Positions 55,105 to 64,000 of a DNA stretch of 64,000 bases are shown here, in pieces. Below the pieces are notes generated by a model. It saw only the letters and a list, made by a program, of their open reading frames with translations. It made no database searches and was not told where the DNA came from. Source of the stretch: Heterobilharzia americana. Its lineage: Eukaryota; Platyhelminthes; Trematoda; Strigeidida; Schistosomatidae. The stretch's first letter is position 1; each line of letters starts with the position of its first letter. Location: assembly GCA_944470555.2 (NCBI GenBank), contig OX104128.1:58721257-58785256 (forward strand), given 5' to 3'. The position numbers and the translations under genes are program-made.

Positions 55105-58100
55105 GACTGGTGTGTAGATGTATTCTACTCCACTCGCTTATATTCTTGAGGTTAGTGTGTCAATCGCTTCTCTTATCTCATCCATTAATCAGTCTGTTTG
55201 CTAGTAAATTGGCGTACATCAACAAAATCACTAGTTCATGAATCTGAAGTCCAAATATTTTACACCAAATGTTGCATTACTCTGGTAACCTTCATCGTAA
55301 TGAACTATAGATGCATTTCCCGGTACTCTTTTGTTTAAAAAGGGTAATATATTGACCATGAAATCTAAGTGAGCAGCTAATATGATTACGGTGAACGAAC
55401 AGTGACATATCACAGATTTAAATGCCGAGTGGGTGAAACCGTTAGTGATTTGAGTTAAGGTAAGTCGTTTTCTGTATCTGAGTGTCTTAACTCATTTGTT
55501 GGACTATCGGACAATTAACTCATATTCCCCTCGTTGGAATCCTGCCTTGCAATAGGTTTCCATCATTTCATCTTAAATAAGCAACTCTTATAAGTAACAC
55601 CTATTACGTCAGGCAGTCTAGTTGATGGTGTAATCATCTGACTTTTTGTAAAGATCCAAATTATAGTGTTGATTACCTCAGCTTCACATTAACCCTTAAA
55701 TAAGAAGTTTGAAAGAGACTTAATTGGAGTATGAGTGATAGTTTCCAATCATTTTCAATAAAGTTATTAAACAATCATAAGATATATTTAAAAACTTCAC
55801 GCTACATTACTGCTCAGTGCTCCTTAGTGATAAGATTCAAGATGGATACCTGGAAGTTCTAATGACAGAAGCCGTGACCTCTTGAGTCAGTATCGGCCGA
55901 TAGTGAAGCAGTTTTCAAGTGAAGAGCTTGTTGGATAGTTACACTATATTTTGAACTGGCAGAAGTTGAAAGATGTGGACTATTGAACTGTTGTTGCTGA
56001 ATGATTGATGCGTTTGCAATCAGACCTGAGCTTATCATAGGTGAATACTTCTGAAGAGTCGCATCCTGGGACAAAATAACAACAATAACATATTCAAGTG
56101 TACGTCATTCATGACTACAAAAAGAGAACATCGTTACTTGAAAATGCCATCAGGTAATAATCGTGGATTTAGAACCCCCGTGATAATGATGATGATGGAT
56201 CATTTAATATCAATTGAATTAGGTCATAGTTTAGTACTAGCAACAAATTTCTGCTGTAAAATTATTACACATTGACAAGGTGTATTTAAGGGTTAATCCA
56301 AAGAAGTATTCAGTTAGGAAGAGAATAGATCGAGGGAAAGAGGGGCTATTAGATCTCTCCTTTACTCCGTCATTTGGTGACTTCATGATGGTCTATCTGA
56401 AGTTGATTAATGTACACTTGGTTAATGATCAATTCAGAGTTTATTCCAAAAAATCTCTGGATAACATTTTTTAATCAATGATGATAAAACAATAGAGTTC
56501 CATGTATCTCTAGAAATCTTTAATTCATCATCATGTTGTAGACTTCAAGTCCAGTTGGAATGTGTTAACTTTGTTTTTAGATTTTCAGCTGTTCTTAAAA
56601 ACACGAAAATAAATGCTCCACTTTAAGTGTCACCACATGGAAAATAGACTTGGTATTCTACACTATTCAACAGTTCTGTGGAAGTACCTTTTAATAAGTC
56701 TAAAGTTCAAGGTTAATTAATACCTTTCCAAAGCTAGTCGAAGAATAATCTTTACTGCATTTCTGCAGTTTACTTTCTTGATGTACTTTCTAACTCATCA
56801 GAATGTCAAAGACAAGCTCTTGTTGTTAACAGCATTTAGTTGCTCTTGTAGAAGTAAGTACATGACAGTAACAAACACTTTTCATCATGATTAATCTGAA
56901 GAAATTATATCAGTTGACAAATCTATTCTGGAGAATATTTTGCCCTACTTTAACGTAGTGCCCACAGAAAGTTCGTTTGATATTATATATAAGGTGACAG
57001 TAGGTCATTAAAATTATTTCCACTGAACACTGTTTTTTATCCCCAGAACTTTAGACTTGAAACGTCCTACACTTATATGTACATATTGAGGAATTATGCA
57101 TCAACAATGTAAAGAGCTCGATTATCATTGTATTATACACTTGAGGAAGTCAATTCAGAAAAGTTTTAAGAATTCAGTTCAGAATAATACATTATCGAAA
57201 TGCCTATGCAACCACCCTCTAATTGCAGTTTGGATGATGTAAAGAATGAATTTTATGAGAGACTGTCAACTTTTTTTACAGAAAGAAAAACTTTCAAATG
57301 TAGTCACAATAGCAGGTTCTGTTAATGCTTAGGTAGGGAAACTGAGTCAATCGGAAAGGCATCTTGAAGGTATTTGCGGAATCCTATGCCAACGAATCGA
57401 CATTGGTGATCGTAGTTAGTAGTACTATACTATTCAGGCTATGACTGACCCCACGTAGCATCAGATTATGTACAAGAAAACAAGGTCAGACAAGACTTCA
57501 TGACGACTGTTGTAAAAATCCAGTGTTCTGTACTGTCACTTCAATTGCCTTAGTGACAACATCGCATACTTAGTCGGTAGACTTCACTCAGTGCTGAGCG
57601 TTTAGGCGTATCCAGCAATGTCGAGATTTTAGTCATTATGGCAAAAGCTATAAAGGATTCTTCAATTGTATGCATTCCTTCTTTGAAATCATATCAAAAT
57701 GGCGATAATGCTGCCGTTTTACTGAGACGCCATGTTTTGTAAACAAAGAATATTCTTTTCGATAACTTCTCCAGGTCCAGCAGTTATGTGTACATACTGA
57801 GGAATTATGGATCAACAATATTGGGATTTTGCAAGTATATTGAAAGAACACAGAGGAATGTATCCATCCAGTTCACTTAGTCTATCCTGAAGAATATGTG
57901 TCTGAAAGAAGATAACATTCTAACTAGCGCAATCACCAAACATCTCATAGACACAGGACATCAGGTTGAAACTTTGAGTGCTGTTCCCACACACGACTTT
58001 TTTGAATTCATTTCAGGTTGCAATTCATAATAGACTTGCATCAATTTAAGGAACATTGGAAATCCGGAAGCAGTGGACAGCTGTTTCATCCCACTAGTAT

Positions 58101-59049
58101 GGGAGTCCTCAGTAGTGCCCACTTATGGCACCGCCAACCCACCCCACCAGGGATCGACCTAGGACCTGCAGGTTCCGTGACCAGCACGTAACCTGAAGGT
58201 TCATGGTTCAACCCTTGGCGGGGTCGTGTGTGTGCACTGCTAAGGGGTCCCGTACTAGCGGGACGAAACAGTTTTCCAGTGCTCCCAGCTTTTCCAATGT
58301 TCCTTGAACTGTTGTCAGTCCATACTGAATTCCAACCTGAAGTTTCTTATGTCTTAATAACTATTACGCCAGATATTAGTAATTTGTTCAATGTTCAATG
58401 TTTACACGAAACTATTGACTTCAGTGTCATGATAGTGATGGTTTTTATGATATCAAGTAATTGTATTTTAACAGTAAATAGATGAGTTCAAAATCTGTGA
58501 CACTAAATTGAATAAGTTGGTATTGTTTTTATCGGAGTCAGTTTCCATGGTGAAGAGGACTATGAAGAAAACTGTCGTGTAGCATTAGAGACGACTATGG
58601 TCTAAAATTGTCACCTGTGCTCTTTTCTATTGGTTAAATGCATTGGCTACCAATTCCATGGGAAATGTAGTTGACATTTTGATTAAAGCACCAAAAAACA
58701 ACTATAGCTTATTCGATTTGCACTATGCTTAAAGACAAGATACATGAACAAAGAGTTTTGCTTATTATGATCCAGAATAAATTGATGCGACTCAACGAGA
58801 GTCAATATTCACTAAACACAGAATCAAAGCCTTTGAATATCCCTGTCTAGTGTGTCTATAGTTTTCTTAGTGTAGTGAAACATTAGAAAAATTTGGAAAT
58901 CACTTGAAACTGGAATGTTTAATACATCGTTAACTGAGGACGTATTCAACAGATATATGATGATGTTACATGAAAAGTGATCCACAATGGAAAGCTCACT
59001 CATGGATTCGCAGCTAAGATAGTTTGATAGGCAAGACGAGGTTACAATT
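54586..59049 (+). repeat. Tandem duplication, unit 2 (4464 bp)
   Basis: Identical copy of 50122-54585 with the same internal features. See unit 1 and the paired coordinates given there. Confidence 0.92.
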
Positions 59050-60305
59050 TAATATCACTGATCATCTTCCTGATTGTCAGCCACTCGACTGAACTTGACT
59101 CCATCATACAACAAATTGTGAGAAGATGGACATACCCTGTTTGAACGATGAAGAAACACTAGGAGATTTGGACTGCACCACCGATGATGATTTATGTTTA
59201 ATGTCCTGTCTCACAAACTCGAAGATCTACAGACGAAAACTAACAAGTTGGCAGGAGAGATAGGGCAGGAGAGGACAGGACAGGACAGGACAGGGCAGAC
59301 CAGGGCAGACCAGGGAATGGCAGCGAAGATCGGACTTCCTTCAGGTGAACATAGAGAAGACAGAGGTGATGAACATACACAAGCAACAAAAACAAGCAGG
59401 AATCAACATCAGTGGGAGAAATCTGTAGCAAGTTGTCACTTTCATCTACCTACTGAGGAAGCATCGCATCGTCTCAACTACAGGCATCAGCGGTGGTGGC
59501 ACAGATGAGGACGTCATAGTCAGGATTGGAAACACAACAAGAAAGGCCTTCCTTCAGTAATCTGTGCAGACTTGTGTGTAGTTCTATTACACTCCACTCC
59601 ATTCCATAACACTACACTACACTACACTCAGTATTAAGCGTGAACAACATACACATTCTCAACACTAATGTCAGTCAAGTTACTCAGTGCTCCTTTGTGA
59701 TGGTTTAGAGACTTGGAGTGTTACGGAAAGCATTTCCAACAAACTGAAGACATGCATCACATGAACACATGCCACATACACTCACTCGAGACTGATACTG
59801 ATAGTGAAGATGGAGATCATATCATATCATATCGGATCAGATCAGATGAGATCAGATCAGATCGGATGGTGAGAATAATAAGAATAAGCAACGAGGAACT
59901 CAGTCTGACTGGCAACGAACCAACGAAGCCATATCCTATCACCCAACAAATATGCATAAGAAGAGAGTGGAGATGGATCGAGTTGGATTGGATGGGACGT
60001 GCAGTAAGAAGACGGCTTGAGGATATCACGCGTCAGACCAGGCTAGGCTACACCAGGCCAGATCAGGTGAGGCATGACCAGACGAGGCCGTCGAGTGGAA
60101 TTCAAATGGGAAACGAAGAGATAGGCATCTGATGTGAGGGTGATATGGAGGATATTGTGTGAGGAAGAAATGGAATTTTGTGGGTAGTTGTGGAGCTAGG
60201 TTGAGAAGACTATAGAGAAGAGAGTGGAACGGTGATGTGCCAGTGAAACTGTTTGTTCCACTAGGAAGGAACCGAATGGACAAATAATAATAATTATCAT
60301 AAGGA
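58944..60305 (+). pseudogene. RTE-like fragment, 3'-complete, ending the tandem array
   Basis: Up to 59561 it is identical to the two earlier copies, then it differs: an array of ACTAC units at 59600-59630, INNIHILNTNVSQVTQCSF, and an array of ATCAT/GATCA/ATCGG units at 59815-59868. Then come RISNEELSLTGNEPTKPYPITQQICIRREWRW, the DITRQ...WNSNGKRR region and the 3' terminus 'ttgttccactaggaaggaaccgaatggacaaat' with AATAATAAT. It is the intact right end of the RTE that served as recombination partner. Confidence 0.82.
59050..59561 (+). repeat. Tandem duplication, partial unit 3 (512 bp)
   Basis: Identical to 50122-50633 and 54586-55097, breaking at 59562 (C for G) and beyond. Confidence 0.9.
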
Positions 60306-60309
60306 TAAC

Positions 60310-61330
60310 TGAGCACCGATATTACCAAGAGTTTACGAACCATTTTTTGAACCTTCAGTCATGTGATGTCTCATCATTACTGGTAGGCTTTACCATTCTA
60401 TGTGTTAGAAGGTGTATATACATTGAATCTTTACATATTTTGTATGCAAACATTTTTTATGTTCTGAATATCACATTCTGTCTTTAGGTCAGACAGTAGT
60501 CACCACTCATTTTAACTATGAGTCTGTTCAACCTGATAGTTTCTTTTAAAATACAGACACATACCCGTTTTACACATTCAAGACGGGTTAGACTGACGGC
60601 TAATAATTACACGTGGATCTTAAAAAACACACAATAACTCACAATATAGATGAGCATATGGGTCGATGTACACAGGGTTGTACAGTTATACACTTATCTT
60701 TCGATTTATTATGACTTGTTGCCCCAAATTATCTCGTCCCGAATAGTATCGTCAAGACAGGGAAAAAACTTTAAAAAATCTCTCTAACTCATTCTTATTG
60801 TCCTCTGCCTACCTTTATAGTATAGAACAATTACTCTGAAGTATGGGAGACAATAAGATTGGCAGAGTTATTTCAGCCTATATTTTAGTGCAAAAGATTA
60901 ATGAATAATTTCAGGGTATCTACCTGTATGTAAAACAACTTGACCTACTTCTCTTGAACAAAATCATCTTCTACATCTCGACTAGACAGGATAATATAAT
61001 GGTCATAAAGAAACTATATATTATTAAAGAATATTCCTACTTCACATGAGTATTCTTATGCGTATATACATCATACAGAAGGACACAGACAATATACAAG
61101 CTACTCATACCATATATAAGAAGTTTTCAATGGGAAGTCCTAATTTCTCATAGGGATGCTTAAATCAACTAGCTCTTAGTAACCTCAATTATATCTTGGC
61201 ATAATGTATCGAGGAAAATGGAAACAGAATGTATCGTTTATCGTAGTGATGTGTAACACTACAATTCATTTTATTGGATTAAACTCACCATAATGAAATC
61301 AATAAATGAATCAATACAAAACTACAACTT
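60310..61330. other. AT-rich, nothing recognised
   Basis: No coding sequence or repeat family identified. Confidence 0.4.
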
Positions 61331-61334
61331 GAAT

Positions 61335-61625
61335 CACTATTCAGTGCTCATTAGTGACTTGTTTCGAAGGAAGTTCTAATGATACTGAGGACAGATTCGC
61401 AACGACGGGATAGAATGAAGATTTGACCGCATCGAGTGACTTAATAGTGACGTGCTCACCATGAAACCTGAAGGCACTTGGTTCGATACGTGGTAGTATC
61501 ATAAGTGCACACTGCTGAAGAGTCTCATACTAGGACGAAAAATCTATCCACTGCTACTGCATGATTTCAAATCACCTTCCAACTGATGTCAGACTGTGAT
61601 TACCATCACCTGGAAATAGTTTTAT
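61335..61625 (+). mobile_element. Family 3 repeat with core-intact hammerhead
   Basis: Starts 'cagtgctcattagtgacttg', tRNA-like head with B-box TGGTTCGATAC, ribozyme at 61507-61555 (CTGAAGA, GAAA and ATC intact; stem II GTCT/GGAC with one G-U; stem I with one mismatch; stem III weak), tail 'caactgatgtcagactgtgat'. Possibly active at low efficiency. Confidence 0.7.
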
Positions 61626-61639
61626 CAAGTTGTCGAAGT

Positions 61640-61765
61640 TTACGTTTAACAGATCTTGCCTGACCTAGGTTTCGTGTTTTCTAGCATTCATCAGTAGCGT
61701 CTTCAGCTGTAATGCGGTATGCATATTTTCGATAGCTATAGACCTAAATACTAAATTGATTACAT
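61640..61765 (-). mobile_element. Family 2 fragment with core-intact hammerhead
   Basis: Minus-strand ribozyme at 61657-61699: CTGATGA, GAAAC, stem III ACC/GGT and GTC intact, but stem II (ATGCTAGAAAACAC) pairs poorly. The head beyond it is degenerate. Confidence 0.6.
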
Positions 61766-61857
61766 CCCAACTGGTTTTTTGCAAGGGTCGGTTGGAGGAA
61801 ATAATCAGCCTAGTTGATTGCACAATGATCGCATTATAAATAAATGGTTCGATATCT

Positions 61858-61880
61858 TAGTAGTAGTAGTAATAGTAGTG

Positions 61881-61940
<60 letters not shown>
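61858..61940 (+). repeat. (TAG)n microsatellite
   Basis: About 27 TAG units with a few single-base interruptions. Confidence 0.93.
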
Positions 61941-61942
<2 letters not shown>

Positions 61943-62039
61943 TGTTGTAAAGCTACATGCTAATTTGTATTGATGAACTAAAAGAGAAAACCTTTGACAT
62001 TTATTCCAACTCTCTTCAACAAACTCCTGTATATAATTA

Positions 62040-62345
62040 AAACACAGGCAATATCTAAGCATCCGGGCAGGAGCCCATATATCAATAGAGACAGATCAAT
62101 TCGGTCTTATCAATGACGGGATAATACAAGCAACAACATTCAAACAATACCCACTGCACAAGAAGTGGCTGTCGTGGCTCGCTGGCGTAATGGGAAATGC
62201 CCTTGTGTTTGGAGGGATCGGTGCTGGGTTCAAGTCCCAGTGGGAACAACACCACTCACTAGAAGGCAGGTATATCCAGCTGACAAGTCCCAAGTAGGAC
62301 GGATTGCGCATCCTGGATTCTTCTGCTAGGCACTATCCATCTTTA
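62040..62345 (+). mobile_element. Family 1 (Sm-alpha-like) element, full length
   Basis: Complete order from 'acaggcaatatctaagcatccgggcaggagcccatat' to 'ctaggcactatccatc', with 'gtggctcgctggcg' and B-box GGTTCAAGTCCC. Ribozyme at 62273-62317 keeps both stems but reads CTGACAAG and CGGATT (G8 and A13 changed), so catalysis should be lost. Confidence 0.8.
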
Positions 62346-62460
62346 CTATAATTAGAGCACAGGTTATATAGAGGCATTCACACAGGAGCCCATATGCTAA
62401 TAGAGACCGATAAATTCGGTCCAGTCACCGACGGGATAATACAAGCAACTATATTAAATA
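62346..62460 (+). mobile_element. Family 1 element, 5' part of a second unit
   Basis: 'gagcacaggttatatagaggcattcacacaggagcccatatgctaatagagaccgataaattcggtcc' follows the first unit directly: a tail-to-head tandem truncated after about 115 bp. Confidence 0.7.
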
Positions 62461-62974
62461 TATTAGAACTGTCTACATACTGACATATTTCTTGAAATTT
62501 TGCGCCTTAAACTTCAGTTATGACGTATTCTGTCAACCTAATATACACTTTTTGTTTAAGGTGACATAAAGTTGCCAAGTCAATGATGTTTTCAACTTAC
62601 ATAAAAAGTCTACCTCGTATCGAAAGTGATGAGCATTACAAGTGGAGTAACAAAGATGCTAGTGATAACTGCATTATGACTTAGTTATTACATGCATATT
62701 TGTGCCCTGATTCACGTGCCGACTGTCATGATATAACGGATAATGATTCTGAAATTTAAACAGTGGATCTTAATGACCTCTATTTCATTATCCCAATAAG
62801 TTGGCTGAATGAACTCTTCAATACAATAAGTAGGATGTTGTATAACTTTAAACATTCCTTCTCTTTTCATTCTATTGAAATTAGGGTGTGAAACTCCAAT
62901 TATTATACGCATGATTTGAATGATCAATTCCGTATTCTAAACCTAAAGTCTGTCAATCATGCCAATTGTAAATT

Positions 62975-63085
62975 AACATAGTGGTTTTTGCAAGGTATTT
63001 TCGGTTTCATCCCATTCAGGACTCATTAGCCTGGTGTATCTGCCCACTCGACCCCCGTAAATTGATTCATAGCTAGAACCTATCA
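62975..63085 (-). mobile_element. Degenerate hammerhead repeat, minus strand
   Basis: The reverse complement reads CTAATGAGTCCTGAATGGGATGAAACC: stem II and GAAA kept, core G5 changed. The family is unclear (between 1 and 3). Confidence 0.5.
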
Positions 63086-63184
63086 CTTCAATGACTAGGG
63101 TTAGAGTACTGAGTCACAATATTCACTGCTTGTAAAACGGACACAGTTTGAATACTGAAGCTTTTAATTTCCTATTGTTGGTTA

Positions 63185-63335
63185 GTTTGAACTGATGAGT
63201 CCAAAGTGGGACAAAATGTGTCCCTTAATATCGAAATTAAATCAACAACTATGTTGAGGTATCCAGATAGGAGCCCACATGTCAACAGAAGTTGATTAAC
63301 TCGGTCCAAACTAATTTACAACGGGAAATATCAAC
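63185..63335 (+). mobile_element. Family 1 tail-to-head join
   Basis: Ribozyme remnant at 63190-63226 (CTGATGAG kept, CAAAAT for CGAAAT), followed by the 5' part of another unit ('gaggtatccagataggagcccacatgtcaa', 'taactcggtcc'). Confidence 0.6.
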
Positions 63336-63639
63336 CAATATAGATGTCCATCTGGAAAATTAATAAACATAAAGAATTAGTAAATGTTATCATGATAGAT
63401 CTGTCACTTAAGATTTCAGAGTAACTAATAAGGTAAACGCTAGTCTAGTCCATACTGTAGAACGTAACATGATCTCAACAGTTGTACTCAGGTAGCGTTT
63501 TCACAAAAGCATCTAGTTGATTCCATACATGATATACTCAGACTACAGAGAAGGAATGTACTGAACGCATTTATTACTCTATTTTTGCAGTATACCATCG
63601 AAATGAAATGGAGATGTGCAATCGTTTCAGTCTGCCAAC

Positions 63640-63870
63640 AGACTTTGTGCCATTCCATCCAGTATAGCGATGGGAGAATACAAGTATCATTACAACAACT
63701 GATACCAATTGCACATGAGGTGGCCCATGTGTCCCGTTGACCTAGCGGATAACGCTTTTGAGTTTTAAGGGATGGGTACTGAGTTCGAGTCTAAGTAGAG
63801 AGAACATGAATCATTGGTGTGTAGCTGCATCCAAAGCGCATCCTGGTTTACTCTGGCAGTCGCCAAGATG
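63640..63870 (+). mobile_element. Family 1 element, ribozyme deleted
   Basis: 'gcgatgggagaatacaagtatcattacaacaact', 'caattgcacatgaggtggcccatgtg', head 'gacctagcggataacgc', B-box GAGTTCGAGTC, then 'gctgcatcc' joined to 'gcgcatcctgg', lacking the catalytic middle. Confidence 0.65.
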
Positions 63871-64000
63871 GCTTCGTTTTTCGTTTCAATGTTTTATTTC
63901 AAACATGAAAAGAATAACGTAGTTTCCAGTGACTTTTAGTATCAAACATCAGATTGACTGACCAATGAATGGTGATATTAAGTACTAATGTACATAGTGG

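Noticed and set aside
50122..59561. CRISPR-like or satellite interpretation of the repeated block
   Set aside because: The unit is 4464 bp, contains assorted transposon fragments and occurs just over twice; a plain tandem duplication explains it.

Overview
The window reads as nuclear DNA of a parasitic flatworm, most likely Schistosoma. It is AT-rich, has spliceosomal introns, and is crowded with element types known from schistosomes: short Pol III-type repeats carrying hammerhead ribozymes (the Sm-alpha class), Penelope-like elements (PLEs) with GIY-YIG endonuclease remnants, RTE/SR2-like and CR1-like non-LTR retrotransposons, and a decayed rDNA fragment. The species is not resolved.

Only one host gene can be supported. 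Two plus-strand exons (about 2050-2308 and 15636-15967) join in phase across a 13.3 kb intron and end at a TGA. The C-terminus carries NPW, DPF and NPF peptides in the order expected of a Numb-type endocytic adaptor; this identity is tentative. The large intron is filled with CR1-like, RTE-like and PLE debris.

Downstream of about 17.6 kb I see no host gene. Layout: 17.6-22 kb, ribozyme SINE-like repeats and a CR1-like remnant; 22.4-25.3 kb, an almost complete but frameshifted RTE-like element on the minus strand; 27.8-31.4 kb, a dense cluster of tRNA-like/hammerhead repeats; 31.7-32.6 kb, an ITS1-5.8S-ITS2-28S rDNA pseudogene; 32.6-44.5 kb, nested PLEs of several lineages, one interrupted by a 366-bp hammerhead element with an 11-bp target-site duplication; 44.5-47.2 kb, RTE-like fragments; 49.2-50.1 kb, a second copy of an unclassified repeat also found at 12.8 kb; 50.1-59.6 kb, a tandem duplication (4464-bp unit, two full copies plus 512 bp) whose junctions lie in RTE sequence; 60.3-64 kb, further Sm-alpha-like repeats.

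The strongest signal not captured by gene-style annotation is the hammerhead repertoire. I recognise three families by their ribozyme sequence, each with an upstream tRNA-like A-box/B-box head. Family 1 is Sm-alpha-like (stem II TCCCAAATAGGA, GAAATGC). Family 2 has GTGCCAAAAAGCAC and a GAAACCTAGGTC stem III. Family 3 has CTGAGGAG, a CCCATACTAG stem II loop and GAAACAGCTGTC. About ten copies keep the invariant core and the rest show core substitutions. All coordinates of element ends are estimates by eye unless a duplication or splice junction fixes them.
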